From Pseudomonas matsuisoli (GTDB lineage: Bacteria; Pseudomonadota; Gammaproteobacteria; Pseudomonadales; Pseudomonadaceae), in contig NZ_BMPO01000005.1 in the NCBI RefSeq assembly GCF_014647635.1, positions 256,174 through 320,173 on the forward strand: a stretch of DNA of 64,000 nt. Reading direction: 5' to 3'. The notes beneath the pieces were generated by a model that saw nothing but the letters and a program-made list of their open reading frames with translations, searched no databases and was not told where the DNA came from. Every line of letters starts with the position of its first letter. The stretch's first letter is position 1. Below, in pieces: positions 37,338-46,387 of this stretch. Both the position numbers and the translations under genes were made by a program.

Positions 37338-38444
37338 TTACGCAGGTTTTGCGGTTATCAGCCAATCTGTGCCAACCGGACGTATATCGCAAATGTTCAG
37401 CTCGCGTGCCTCTGCCATCTTTTCCAACGGCAGTTCCAGAAGCGGGCGCGCACCTGACCCGAGAAACTTCGGCGCGACGAACAGCTGGTACTCATCCACC
37501 AATCCTAGCCGGGCGAACGCACCTGCTAAGCGCGGACCTGCTTCGACCAATACGTCGTTGAGCCCGAAGGCACCGAGCGAGCGAATCAGGCCTTGCAGAT
37601 CCACCCGCCCGCCGCCATCGCCTGTCGGCATTTCCAATAGCTCATGGCCATGCTTGGCGTAATCCTCGGGCATGCCTCGAGTGGCGCACACCACCAACGC
37701 CGGCCCGGCCTGAAAGAAAGGCACGTTCAGCGGCACCCGTAACGCGCCATCTACCAACACTCGCAACGGTTGCGCCCGCGTCGCCAGTTCAGTGGTTTCC
37801 GCATCGAGTCCTAGCTCGTCGGGTCGCACCGTCATCCGTGCCCGATCCGTCATCACCGTGTCGGCGCCGGTAAGGATCGCGCTGGAGCGTGCACGCAATC
37901 GCTGAACGGCCGCGCGAGCCGCAGGGCCGGTGATCCACTGGCTCTCGCCATTGGCCATGGCAGTGCGGCCGTCCAGGCTCATCGCCATCTTCACGCGCAC
38001 ATAGGGCATGCCCGTTTCCATGCGCTTGACGAAACCGATGTTCAACGCCCGCGCTTCATCGCCCATGACACCGCAAAGCACATCGATATCCGCGTCTACC
38101 AGTCGACCCAGCCCGCGGCCAGACACCTGCGGGTTCGGGTCACGCATGGCGGCCACGACGCGTGCAACGCCCGCATTCACCAGCGCCTCGGCACACGGGG
38201 GTGTACGGCCGTGATGACTACACGGCTCGAGCGATACATACACCGTGGCACCACGGGCGCGCTCGCCGGCCTGTTGCAGCGCGAACACTTCGGCGTGCGG
38301 CTCACCCGCGCGCGCGTGCCACCCTTCGCCGACGATCTCGCCATCGCGAACGATCACGCAACCGACACGTGGGTTGGGATGCGTCGAGTACAACCCTTTC
38401 TCCGCCAGCGCCAGCGCGCGGGCCATATAGGCGTGATCATTCAT
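37338..38444 (-). CDS. ribD: Bifunctional riboflavin deaminase/reductase RibD
   Basis: Catalyses two consecutive steps, deamination and then side-chain reduction of the pyrimidine made by RibA. The N-terminal cytidine-deaminase-like domain (1-145) has PHAEVFAL and the zinc motif [16 protein letters not shown]. The C-terminal reductase domain (150-368) has [13 protein letters not shown] and [18 protein letters not shown] with a late [12 protein letters not shown]. The 368-residue length is normal. The ATG overlaps the nrdR stop by four bases. It is upstream of, and so outside, the riboswitch control. Confidence 0.97.
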   Translation of the reverse strand: MNDHAYMARALALAEKGLYSTHPNPRVGCVIVRDGEIVGEGWHARAGEPHAEVFALQQAGERARGATVYVSLEPCSHHGRTPPCAEALVNAGVARVVAAMRDPNPQVSGRGLGRLVDADIDVLCGVMGDEARALNIGFVKRMETGMPYVRVKMAMSLDGRTAMANGESQWITGPAARAAVQRLRARSSAILTGADTVMTDRARMTVRPDELGLDAETTELATRAQPLRVLVDGALRVPLNVPFFQAGPALVVCATRGMPEDYAKHGHELLEMPTGDGGGRVDLQGLIRSLGAFGLNDVLVEAGPRLAGAFARLGLVDEYQLFVAPKFLGSGARPLLELPLEKMAEARELNICDIRPVGTDWLITAKPA

Positions 38445-38905
38445 TCGCGTGTCGTCTCCCTAGACATCCGCTCGATCTCATCGCGGAACTCCTTCACGTC
38501 CTGAAACCGACGATAAACCGACGCGAATCGGATGTAGGCAACCTCATCCAGCTTCTGCAGCTCATTCATCACCAGTTCGCCCAGAACGATCGATTTAATT
38601 TCACGCTCCCCCGTCGCACGAAGCTTGTGCTTGATGTGCGAGATCGCTTCTTCGAGCCGCTCGATACCGACCGGCCGCTTTTCCAACGCGCGTAACATGC
38701 CAGCCCGCAGCTTTTCTTCGTCGAAGGGCTGGCGGCTACCGTCCTGTTTGATCAAACGCGGCATCACCAGTTCAGCGGTTTCGAACGTCGTGAATCGTTC
38801 CCCGCAGGCCACGCACTCCCGACGGCGGCGGACCTGATCGCCATCGGCGACCAACCGGGAGTCGATGACCTTCGTATCGTTGGCGGAACAAAACGGACAG
38901 TGCAT
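38441..38905 (-). CDS. nrdR: Transcriptional repressor NrdR
   Basis: ATP/dATP-sensing repressor of ribonucleotide reductase genes, 154 residues. The N-terminal zinc ribbon has MHCPFC and [16 protein letters not shown], followed by the ATP-cone domain with [27 protein letters not shown]-like sequence. The start is ATG 38905, the conserved MHCPFC; the frame is open upstream. It leads the nrdR-ribD pair and is divergent from the YbaY-like lipoprotein gene across a 228-bp gap. Confidence 0.97.
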   Translation of the reverse strand: MHCPFCSANDTKVIDSRLVADGDQVRRRRECVACGERFTTFETAELVMPRLIKQDGSRQPFDEEKLRAGMLRALEKRPVGIERLEEAISHIKHKLRATGEREIKSIVLGELVMNELQKLDEVAYIRFASVYRRFQDVKEFRDEIERMSRETTRE

Positions 38906-39133
38906 GGCAGTCGCGACAGGCAGCGGAAGGGACACTCATGGTAGCGCATCCCGAAGGTGACACAAGCAAGCGCCAGATACCGCGGCAGGCCCAGAAATGA
39001 ACGCACGGTGATCGTCCTTGCCAAAGATGGACGTACCGATACTCACACGCGCAGGAACGATCGCCACACCGGCAGACATCGCCTTGGGTTTGCGGTATAT
39101 CGGTAGCCGTTTTTTCATGCCGCGAGTCAGATC

Positions 39134-39580
39134 ATGCTCAAACGTTCATCCTTGCTATCCGTCATGCTCCTGCTCGCGGCGTGCGCCAGTGAAGCGCCGC
39201 AGGAACCCGCCGCGCCGCCGCCCGCCGCCGAGCAAACGGTCGACATCGACACTGAAGCACCATTGCCCGCTGACTTCCATGCGCTGACGGGCCGCCTGGA
39301 CGGCGCGCCGGCAGGATCCGACATCGAACTCGCCTTGCTCCAGATCGACGACAATCATCGCCCGCAGAAAATGCTGGCCACGATGAAGCTGAAGGGAACC
39401 GGGACGCCTATCGCTTTCAAATTGCCGTTCAATCCAGAAAAATTTCCGGCGAACGGCCGCGTCGAACTGCACGGCAGGGTTACGCAGGCAGGGATGCTCA
39501 TCAAGCGCTTGCCGCAACGCTACGTGAGCGGTTCGAACAACCAAAGTCTAGGCACGCTCATGCTGGTGCCGGCACCTTGA
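39134..39580 (+). CDS. YbaY-family lipoprotein
   Basis: Predicted lipoprotein of 148 residues with a type II signal and lipobox LLAAC (C17), a proline/alanine-rich linker, and a beta-rich domain (about 48-145) of the YbaY type: HALTGRLDGAPAGSDIELALLQI then PIAFKLPFNPEKF. Function is unknown; members bind envelope surfaces. The stop overlaps the TTG start of the methyltransferase gene. Confidence 0.8.
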   Translation: MLKRSSLLSVMLLLAACASEAPQEPAAPPPAAEQTVDIDTEAPLPADFHALTGRLDGAPAGSDIELALLQIDDNHRPQKMLATMKLKGTGTPIAFKLPFNPEKFPANGRVELHGRVTQAGMLIKRLPQRYVSGSNNQSLGTLMLVPAP

Positions 39581-40263
39581 CCGAACCCCGCGCGCTAGGC
39601 GACGCCCTTCGGGCCTGCCTAGCCGAAGCGTCACTGGTTCGTACCTCTCTTCCAGAAACGGACCTGCATTTGTGGCTGATCGACCCGGCCAATATGCGCC
39701 GCGCCTTCGGGCCCGAAGAAACCCGCCGTATTCTCGAAGAGCCCCCGTATTGGGCATTTTGCTGGGCCAGTGGCCTGGCATTGTCGCGCTGGCTCGCGGC
39801 TCACCCGGAGACGGTCAGGCAGCGCAAGGTGCTCGACTTCGGGGCCGGTTCCGGCATTGCAGGGATCGCGGCGGCGAAGCGCGGCGCCCGTGACGTCGTT
39901 GCCTGCGACCTGGATCCGGTAGCCTTAGGAGCCGCGCGTGAGAATGCCGAGCTCAACGGCGTAACGCTTCGCTATGAAAGCGACCTTTTCAGCACCCGCG
40001 AACGCTACGACCTGCTCATCGCCGCCGACGTCTTGTATGACCGCTCCAACCTGCCGCTTCTCGACCGCTTCGGCGACTACGCGGACGATGTCATCATCGC
40101 GGACTCGCGCATCCGGGATTTCGACCACCCGCACTATGTGCGCGTCGGCCAGTTGCAGAGCGACACCCTGCCCGATCTGTGCGAGTCGGGCGAATTCAGA
40201 ACCGTCAGCCTTTATCGCCGTCGACCCGGCCTACCGCGCCAAGCCGACGCGCCCGCCTCTTGA
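39577..40263 (+). CDS. Class I SAM-dependent methyltransferase (ETFB/PrmA-like)
   Basis: Cytoplasmic protein methyltransferase-like enzyme of 228 residues. The PPYWAFCWASGLALSRWL segment precedes the SAM motif VLDFGAGSGIAGIAAAKRGA (motif I), then VVACDLDPVALGAARENAELNGV and LLIAADVLYD. This arrangement is that of the lysine methyltransferases of electron-transfer flavoprotein beta and ribosomal L11; the target here is not known. The start is TTG at 39577, overlapping the lipoprotein stop, so translation is probably coupled. Confidence 0.85.
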   Translation: MTEPRALGDALRACLAEASLVRTSLPETDLHLWLIDPANMRRAFGPEETRRILEEPPYWAFCWASGLALSRWLAAHPETVRQRKVLDFGAGSGIAGIAAAKRGARDVVACDLDPVALGAARENAELNGVTLRYESDLFSTRERYDLLIAADVLYDRSNLPLLDRFGDYADDVIIADSRIRDFDHPHYVRVGQLQSDTLPDLCESGEFRTVSLYRRRPGLPRQADAPAS

Positions 40264-40323
40264 AGAAAACGCAACGAGCCCCGAAGCTATCGGGCATCTA
40301 TTCATTGCGTGCACAGGATTCCC

Positions 40324-41196
40324 ATGAGCGACCTGCCTTATATCTATGACATTTCCGGCGCGGCGGACTTCGACCAGCGTGTCGTCGAAGCCTCGTTCAG
40401 CACCCCCGTGCTGGTGGACTTCTGGGCTGATTGGTGCGCGCCTTGCAAAGCGTTGATGCCGTTGCTCGCACAGATCACCGAAAGTTTTCGCGGCAAATTG
40501 CTGCTCGCGAAAGTGAATTGTGATGTCGAACAGGACGTGGTCATGCGGTTTGGCATTCGCAGCCTGCCCACCGTCGTGCTGTTCAAGGATGGCCAACCCG
40601 TGGACGGTTTTGCCGGTGCGCAGCCCGAGTCTGCCATCCGCGAAATGCTCAAGCCTCACGTCAGCGAACCGGCTCCAGAAGCCGAAGATCCGTTGACGTC
40701 CGCGCAATCCCTCTTCGATGAAGGCCGCACGAGCGACGCAGAAGCGCTGCTCAAGACGCTGCTGGCCGACGATAACGAGAACGCCGCAGCGCTGATCCTG
40801 TACGCCCGTTGCCTTGCCGAACGCGGCGAGCTGAACGATGCCAAGGCGGTGTTGGATGCAGTCAAGGGTGACGAGCATAAGCACGCGATCGCCGCCGTGC
40901 GCGCGCAACTGACCTTCCTGCAGCAAGCGGGCGAACTGCCCGATGTGGCGACTTTGAAATCGCGCGTCGCACAAAACGCCGATGACGACGAAGCGCATTA
41001 CCAACTTGCCATTCAGCAACTGTCTCGCCAGCAATACGAAGCGGCGCTCGATGGCCTCCTCAGCCTCTTCACGCGCAACCGCGCCTACGGCGATGGGCTG
41101 CCGCATAAAACATTGCTCCAGGTCTTCGATCTGCTGGGCAGCGACCACACGCTGGTGACTCAATACCGCCGCAAGCTTTACCAAGCACTGTATTGA
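40324..41196 (+). CDS. cnoX: Thioredoxin-TPR chaperedoxin (CnoX/YbbN-like)
   Basis: A 290-residue protein with an N-terminal thioredoxin domain (about 5-110) and a C-terminal tetratricopeptide-like helical domain (about 125-290). E. coli CnoX protects substrates from over-oxidation and hands them to GroEL/DnaK. The active site here is complete (WADWCAPCK), unlike the single-cysteine E. coli protein, so redox activity is expected. The cis-proline segment SLPTVVLFKDG is present. ATG 40324 has AGGA before it; the frame is open from 40309. Confidence 0.92.
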   Translation: MSDLPYIYDISGAADFDQRVVEASFSTPVLVDFWADWCAPCKALMPLLAQITESFRGKLLLAKVNCDVEQDVVMRFGIRSLPTVVLFKDGQPVDGFAGAQPESAIREMLKPHVSEPAPEAEDPLTSAQSLFDEGRTSDAEALLKTLLADDNENAAALILYARCLAERGELNDAKAVLDAVKGDEHKHAIAAVRAQLTFLQQAGELPDVATLKSRVAQNADDDEAHYQLAIQQLSRQQYEAALDGLLSLFTRNRAYGDGLPHKTLLQVFDLLGSDHTLVTQYRRKLYQALY

Positions 41197-41317
41197 GTGT
41201 GAATCGCTGATTGTCCGCGCGAGACGCACCAGCGTCTCGGCTCCGGATCGATGGCGCGTAGACGTGGCCGTCTAGGCAGCGGGTCTGCGCCTCCTATCCG
41301 AACATGTAAACGAATGT

Positions 41318-41346
41318 TTGCTCCTGAACTATCGGGCCGAGATAAT
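41318..41346 (+). promoter_or_regulatory. Candidate promoter of the aryl-polyene cluster
   Basis: TTGCTC (41318-41323), a 17-base spacer and GATAAT (41341-41346) form a sigma-70-like promoter 87 bases before the first cluster gene. An inverted repeat AACAT-N8-ATGTT (41301-41318) abuts the -35, and CTATCGG (41329-41335) / CCGATAG (41361-41367) flank the -10 and start region. Either could be an operator or leader hairpin. Confidence 0.45.
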
Positions 41347-41432
41347 GTCACTCTCGCACGCCGATAGGAGTTGTCGGGCGCTCACCGCACAGAGCGAAAG
41401 GACGCCTCGACAGGCCAGGGCTTGCCTACACA

Positions 41433-42155
41433 ATGATCCAATTCAATATCGACAGCTGGCGCGCATGGGCGCCGGAGCTAGCGCGCCCGAATGATTGGGC
41501 GCATCGGAGCAAGACCGACCGCGAGCGCTCGAGCAGCACGGGCGAGCAGCCGGATGTCAGCTTTCTTCCTGCAATGCAGCGACGCCGCCTAAGCAGGCTT
41601 GCCCGCATGGTATTCCATGCCGCCTGGCCGCTGGCCGAGGGTCAACCGCCCCTGCCCTTCGTCTATGTCTCCCGCCACGGCGAAACCAGCCGCACGTTCT
41701 CCATTCTCAATGACCTGGCACGCGATGAGCCGTTGTCGCCGACGCAATTCAGCCTGTCCGTGCATAACGCGGTCATTGGCCTGTGGTCCATCCTGCGCGC
41801 CGACAACAGCGAGATGACCGCACTAGCCTGCGAAGGTGACGGACTTCAATACGGCGCCCTCGAAGCCGAAGCGTTGTTGGCCGAAGGCGCACCCGCCGTG
41901 CTACTCGTCGTTGCCGAAGAACAACCCGACGCTGTGTACGACGACTGGATCGATGACGTCCCTTTTTCCTATGCGACCGCCTTTCGACTCTGCAAAGGGC
42001 ACGACTGGACACTGTCTCGCCAAACGCGCACGACCCATGACGAGCCATACACATGGCCGCATGCACTCAACCTGATCCAGGTGCTATCGAGCCAATCATC
42101 TTTCTGCCAAAACCAAGGTAAAGGCCATCTATGGACGTGGCAGCGCAACGCATGA
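41433..42155 (+). CDS. Ketosynthase-like chain-length factor of aryl-polyene synthesis (ApeC-like)
   Basis: First gene of the pigment cluster. The 240-residue protein is a shortened ketosynthase-like N-terminal domain (MIQFNIDSWRAWAPELARP) with RRRLSRLARMVFHAAWPL and FVYVSRHGETSRTFSIL, but no catalytic Cys-His-His triad. Such proteins act as the chain-length-factor partner of the APE ketosynthase rather than as an enzyme. Name equivalence to ApeC is by order and domain type. The next gene's ATG overlaps its stop. Confidence 0.85.
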   Translation: MIQFNIDSWRAWAPELARPNDWAHRSKTDRERSSSTGEQPDVSFLPAMQRRRLSRLARMVFHAAWPLAEGQPPLPFVYVSRHGETSRTFSILNDLARDEPLSPTQFSLSVHNAVIGLWSILRADNSEMTALACEGDGLQYGALEAEALLAEGAPAVLLVVAEEQPDAVYDDWIDDVPFSYATAFRLCKGHDWTLSRQTRTTHDEPYTWPHALNLIQVLSSQSSFCQNQGKGHLWTWQRNA

Positions 42156-42958
42156 AGCAACCCCATAGCCCGCCACGCGCCTGGCGTTTGGTCGCCACTG
42201 CGCTGTGCTTCCTCGTCTTCGGCGTAGGCGGGCTATGTTTACGGCTGATCGTCTTCCCGCTGCTGGCTGTCGTGCCCGGTGACGCATTGGCGCGCCGACG
42301 CCGCGCACGCATGACCATCAGCCGGTTGTTCTGGCTATTCGTCCAGTTCATGAGCCGGACCGGCGTGCTCTCCTACGAGATCCAAGGCCAGGAGCGACTT
42401 GGCCAGCCGGGTCAGATGGTTATCGCGAATCATCCGTCCCTGATCGACGTCGTCGTACTGATAAGCCTCATTCGCGACGCCAATTGCGTGGTCAAGGCCT
42501 CGCTGTGGCGCAACCCGTTCACCCGCGGCCCGATTCGCGCCGCCGGTTACATCAGCAATAGCGGCAGCATGGACATGCTGGACGAAGCCGCCGACGCCTT
42601 GCAGGTGGGCGAAACATTGATCGTGTTTCCCGAAGGCACGCGAACCACTCCTGGCCAGCCGCCCTGCTTTCACCGCGGTGCCGCCGCCATCGCCTTGCGC
42701 GGAGCACGGGTCATCACGCCCGTCGTCATCACTGTTTCGCCATCGACGCTGACCAAGGCCGAGCCCTGGTACCGCATTCCAGCGCGCCGATTTCACTTTT
42801 GCCTGCGCGTCGGTGCCGACATCGAGCCGAACAGCTTCACGGCTGGCCATTCGCTGCCGATAGCCTCACGCAAGCTCAACGACCACTTACACCAGCATTT
42901 CATCAAGGAGCTCGCCCGTGAGCCTTCTGCATTTGGAAATCAAGAACCTGATCATTGA
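42152..42958 (+). CDS. 1-acyl-glycerol-3-phosphate-type acyltransferase (ApeD-like)
   Basis: Membrane-associated acyltransferase of the PlsC/LPLAT type, about 268 residues. After one or two N-terminal hydrophobic segments it has the catalytic NHPSLIDVVVLI (H-x-x-x-x-D) and VFPEGTRTTPGQP motifs. In aryl-polyene loci such enzymes are thought to attach or remodel the lipid anchor. ATG 42152 overlaps the upstream stop; ATG 42131 with AAAGG before it is an alternative. Its 3' end overlaps the first ACP gene by 41 bases. Confidence 0.88.
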   Translation: MKQPHSPPRAWRLVATALCFLVFGVGGLCLRLIVFPLLAVVPGDALARRRRARMTISRLFWLFVQFMSRTGVLSYEIQGQERLGQPGQMVIANHPSLIDVVVLISLIRDANCVVKASLWRNPFTRGPIRAAGYISNSGSMDMLDEAADALQVGETLIVFPEGTRTTPGQPPCFHRGAAAIALRGARVITPVVITVSPSTLTKAEPWYRIPARRFHFCLRVGADIEPNSFTAGHSLPIASRKLNDHLHQHFIKELAREPSAFGNQEPDH

Positions 42959-43181
42959 TGCCCTCGGGCTCGAAGACATCGGTCCGTCCGACATTGGCAA
43001 CGAACAGACCTTGTTCGGCGAAGGGCTCGGCCTCGACTCAGTCGACGCCCTTGAACTGGGGCTGGCCATCCAAAAGCACTTCGGCATTCGAATCGACGCC
43101 GATGCCAAAGACACGCGCGTGCACTTCACCAACGTATCCACCCTGGCGGCCTACATCAGTGCTCGCCAAGCGGTCGCCTGA
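42918..43181 (+). CDS. Acyl carrier protein 1 of the aryl-polyene system (ApeE-like)
   Basis: Small acidic acyl carrier protein of 87 residues with the phosphopantetheine attachment serine in GLGLDSVDALELG (S41). It begins at GTG 42918 inside the acyltransferase gene. Having two distinct ACPs side by side is characteristic of aryl-polyene clusters; one usually carries the aryl starter and growing chain. A phosphopantetheinyl transferase is not in the window. Confidence 0.93.
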   Translation: MSLLHLEIKNLIIDALGLEDIGPSDIGNEQTLFGEGLGLDSVDALELGLAIQKHFGIRIDADAKDTRVHFTNVSTLAAYISARQAVA

Positions 43182-43190
43182 GGAATAGCC

Positions 43191-43442
43191 ATGCAGACCC
43201 GTGACGAAATCTTCAATACGCTACGCGACGCACTGGTGGAGCTGTTCGAACTGGACGCCGAACGCGTGACCATGGACGCCAATCTCTACCAGGACCTGGA
43301 AATCGACAGCATCGATGCCGTCGATCTGATCGACCACATCAAACGCCAGACCGGCAAGAAGATCGCCGCCGAGGATTTCAAGGCGGTGCGCACGGTCGGC
43401 GATGTCGTCGATGCCGTCCACCGGATGGTCGCCCCCGCGTGA
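43191..43442 (+). CDS. Acyl carrier protein 2 of the aryl-polyene system (ApeF-like)
   Basis: Second acyl carrier protein, 83 residues, with the attachment serine in LEIDSIDAVDLIDH (S40). It is closer to a canonical fatty-acid-like ACP than the first. It lies nine bases after the first ACP and overlaps the next gene as GTGA. Confidence 0.93.
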   Translation: MQTRDEIFNTLRDALVELFELDAERVTMDANLYQDLEIDSIDAVDLIDHIKRQTGKKIAAEDFKAVRTVGDVVDAVHRMVAPA

Positions 43443-43984
43443 CCCGATTGATTGGCCTGCTGTTGCTTGGGGTAGGTATCGCCTATCCGTTCGCCGTGTA
43501 CTTCGGCCTGCAACACCTTTCGCCCAGGGTTTTTGCAGTGCTGCTCGGTGCGCTTTGGCTGCTGCGCGCAATCAGCCCTGGGCCACGCGCACTGCAACGC
43601 TGGATGACCGTGCCGGTGTTGGCGTTCTGCTTGCTGCTAGGCGTTGCCGACCATGAAGATTTGCTGCGCTGGTATCCCGTGCTGGTCAACCTGATGTTGC
43701 TCACGCTGTTCGGCTCGAGCTTGAAGATCGGCATGCCGGTCGTCGAGCGGATGGCGCGGCTGCGCGAGCCTGCCCTGCCGGCGCACGCCGTGCGCTACAC
43801 GCGGCGCGTCACCGAGGTCTGGGTACTGTTCTTCATCGCCAACCTTGGAATCACCATCGGGCTGACGCTGTGGGCGCCGCTGGCGTGGTGGACCCTGTAC
43901 ACCGGGTTGATCGCCTATCTGCTGATGGGCGCGCTGTTCCTGGCGGAATGGCTGATACGCCAGCGCGTGAGAGCAGCAGCATGA
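43439..43984 (+). CDS. Aryl-polyene cluster membrane protein (COG4648/ApeG type)
   Basis: Integral membrane protein of 181 residues with about five hydrophobic segments and short basic loops; starts at GTG 43439 overlapping the ACP stop. Proteins of this kind accompany the ligase and ACP genes in aryl-polyene and related clusters, but their function is undefined. The conserved-looking region is LVNLMLLTLFGSSLK followed by PVVERMARLREP. Confidence 0.82.
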   Translation: MTRLIGLLLLGVGIAYPFAVYFGLQHLSPRVFAVLLGALWLLRAISPGPRALQRWMTVPVLAFCLLLGVADHEDLLRWYPVLVNLMLLTLFGSSLKIGMPVVERMARLREPALPAHAVRYTRRVTEVWVLFFIANLGITIGLTLWAPLAWWTLYTGLIAYLLMGALFLAEWLIRQRVRAAA

Positions 43985-45660
43985 GCGGATTCATCGCGCT
44001 TCGCGACATTCTTCTCGACGGCGTGGACGAGCGCACAGCGGCGGTCGGCCCTGCGCTCGAACGCCGCGAGCTCGTGGACGATGCCTTGCGTTTCGCGGCG
44101 GAACTACAAGCGCGGCACATCCAGCAGATCGCGCTCCATCTTACGGACGCCGCAGCGGTCGCCATCGCGCTGCTGGGTGCCTGGCGTGCGGGCGTACGCG
44201 TCGTCATGCCTGCTGACCTGCAGGACGACAGCCGTACACGCCTCCTACACACAGTCGACGCCCTCATCAGTGACGACCAGCCCTTGGATACGTGGCTGAC
44301 CCAGGCGCCATTGACGCCTGCCCCGCTGGCCCCCTACGACGCTTGCCTGGTCCTGAGCACCTCGGGCTCAACAGGGCAACCGAAGCTCATCGAGAAACGC
44401 CTTTACCAGCTCGCGAACGAGATCGCCGCGCTGGAGCAACAGTGGGGTGCCGCACTGGGTGACGCACTCATCGTCGCCAGCGTTTCGGCACAACATATCT
44501 ACGGCCTGCTGTTTCGGGTGTTATGGCCGCTGTGCGCCGGGCGCCCGTTCGTGCGCGAAGTTCAGCCCTATCCCGAATACCTCCAGCAGGCCAGCCTCGG
44601 GCATCGCCAAGACTTTGCCTGGGTGACCAGCCCGGCATTGCTCAAACGGCTTGGCGATAACCTCGATTGGCAGGCGCTGCGTTCGGTACGCAAGGTGTTC
44701 TCCTCCGGCGGTCCACTGCCTGCGGGCGCCGCAAACGACGTACAGCGTCGCTTCGGCCAGCCCGCCTGCGAAATCTACGGAAGCTCCGAAACCGGCGGTA
44801 TCGGCTGGCGTGAAGGAACGCTGCCCTGGACGCCGTTCGCAGGTGTCAGCATCGAGCCCAGCGGCGACGGTGGCTTCCTGATCAAGTCTGCATATCTGCC
44901 TGCCGGTCACGCCGAGCCCTGTGCCGATGCCGTACGTCATCTCACCGACGGCCGCTTCGAGCTGCTGGGACGGCTCGATCGCATCGTCAAGCTCGAAGAA
45001 AAACGCATATCGCTGCCCCGCCTCGAACAGGCGCTGCTGCAGCATCCTTGGGTCGCCGACACGCGCCTGGGCGTCGTGCACACCAATCGCGCCTTCCTCG
45101 GCGCTCTGGTCGCCCTCTCCGAACAGGGGTTACAGGCCTTGCGCAATGGCGGGCGGCGAGCATTGACCGAGGCATTGCGCAGCCACCTGAGTGGACATTG
45201 CGAAGCCCTTGCACTGCCGCGGCGCTGGCGCCTCGTGGGGCAACTGCCATCGAATAGTCAGGGCAAATTGCCGCAACGAGACGTCGATGCGCTACTGGCC
45301 GCCGAACGTACCCGGCAGCCCGAACGGCTCTCCCTCGAACAGCAAGACGACGAGTGGAAGGTCACCCTGGCCGTACCGCTCGATCTCGCCCATTTCAGCG
45401 GGCACTTCGCGACGACACCGATTCTGCCGGGCGTCGTCCAGGTTGATTGGGTTATGAGCCTAGCCCGCGAGCTGATGCCGTTGCCACCGCGCTTCGGTGG
45501 CCTGGAAGTCCTCAAGTTCCAACAGCTGGTACGACCTGGCGATCATATTCTGCTGACCCTGAGGTTCGACACGGAACGCAGCAAGCTGTACTTCACCTTC
45601 CACAACGGCGAGGCCACCTGCGCCTCCGGCCGAATCGTGCTAGAGCAGGCCCATGCATAG
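43981..45660 (+). CDS. Fused aryl/acyl-ACP ligase and hotdog dehydratase (ApeH-ApeI fusion)
   Basis: A 559-residue fusion. The first 450 or so residues are an AMP-binding ligase: LSTSGSTGQPKLIEKR (ATP loop), YGSSETGGIG and the GRLDRIVKLEEKRISL hinge. It would activate an aryl acid and load it on an ACP. The last 100 residues match the FabZ/FabA-like dehydratase of APE clusters, with HFSGHFATTPILPGVVQVDW. ApeH and ApeI are separate in the E. coli and Xenorhabdus clusters as I know them. Overlaps with neighbours on both sides show coupled translation. Confidence 0.9.
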   Translation: MSGFIALRDILLDGVDERTAAVGPALERRELVDDALRFAAELQARHIQQIALHLTDAAAVAIALLGAWRAGVRVVMPADLQDDSRTRLLHTVDALISDDQPLDTWLTQAPLTPAPLAPYDACLVLSTSGSTGQPKLIEKRLYQLANEIAALEQQWGAALGDALIVASVSAQHIYGLLFRVLWPLCAGRPFVREVQPYPEYLQQASLGHRQDFAWVTSPALLKRLGDNLDWQALRSVRKVFSSGGPLPAGAANDVQRRFGQPACEIYGSSETGGIGWREGTLPWTPFAGVSIEPSGDGGFLIKSAYLPAGHAEPCADAVRHLTDGRFELLGRLDRIVKLEEKRISLPRLEQALLQHPWVADTRLGVVHTNRAFLGALVALSEQGLQALRNGGRRALTEALRSHLSGHCEALALPRRWRLVGQLPSNSQGKLPQRDVDALLAAERTRQPERLSLEQQDDEWKVTLAVPLDLAHFSGHFATTPILPGVVQVDWVMSLARELMPLPPRFGGLEVLKFQQLVRPGDHILLTLRFDTERSKLYFTFHNGEATCASGRIVLEQAHA

Positions 45661-46387
45661 CCCGTGTGTGGTGATCCCCGTCTACAACCATGAGCACGCG
45701 CTGCCCATCGTCATCGAACGTTTGCAGCGTGCCGGACTGCCCTGCGTGCTGGTAGATGATGCGTCCAACCTCGCGTGTGCAGCGGTGATGGACCGCCTCG
45801 CCGAAACGGATGGCATCCATCTCGTGCGCCTGCCCGCGAACCAGGGCAAAGGCGGTGCCGTCATGGCGGGCCTGCGTGAAGCATCGCGTCTCGGCTATAG
45901 CCACGCGCTGCAAGTCGATGCGGACGGCCAGCACGATTTGGACGACCTCGATGCCTTTCTCGATGCATCCCAACGCCATCCCGAATCGCTGGTCTGCGGC
46001 TATCCGGTCTACGACAGCAGTGTCCCCCGGAGCCGCTTGTATGCGCGTTACCTCACGCACGTCTGGGTTTGGATCAACAGCCTATCCCTGTCGATTCGCG
46101 ATTCCATGTGCGGCTTCCGGGTATACCCGCTGAAGGCGACCCTCGCCGTGATCGACAACGCCCGACTCGGGCGGCGCATGGATTTCGATCCTGAGATCCT
46201 TGTCCGCCTGGCTTGGCGGGACCAACCCATGCAATGGCTGCCAACCAAGGTTCATTACCCTCTGGACGGCGTCTCGCACTTTCGTCTCTGGCAGGACAAC
46301 GTCCTGATTTCCAAAATGCACGCCCGTTTGTTCTTCGGCATGTTGCTCAATGCCCCCCGAATCCTCTGGCGTCGAGCACGCGCATGA
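45653..46387 (+). CDS. Family 2 glycosyltransferase of aryl-polyene cluster (ApeJ GT part)
   Basis: Cytoplasmic-side GT-A glycosyltransferase of 244 residues: VVIPVYNHEHALP at the N-terminus, VDDASN, the LQVDADGQHDLDDL D-x-D motif, and MCGFRVYPL later, as in polyprenol-phosphate-sugar synthase types. It may add the sugar that links the aryl polyene to its anchor. Its ATGA junction with the next acyltransferase suggests the two act together; they are fused in some clusters. Confidence 0.9.
   Translation: MHSPCVVIPVYNHEHALPIVIERLQRAGLPCVLVDDASNLACAAVMDRLAETDGIHLVRLPANQGKGGAVMAGLREASRLGYSHALQVDADGQHDLDDLDAFLDASQRHPESLVCGYPVYDSSVPRSRLYARYLTHVWVWINSLSLSIRDSMCGFRVYPLKATLAVIDNARLGRRMDFDPEILVRLAWRDQPMQWLPTKVHYPLDGVSHFRLWQDNVLISKMHARLFFGMLLNAPRILWRRARA

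Noticed and set aside
40231-41229. A 332-codon minus-strand frame across the chaperedoxin gene
   Set aside because: It is antisense to a thioredoxin-TPR gene with intact motifs; no domain is recognisable and no ribosome-binding site precedes it.
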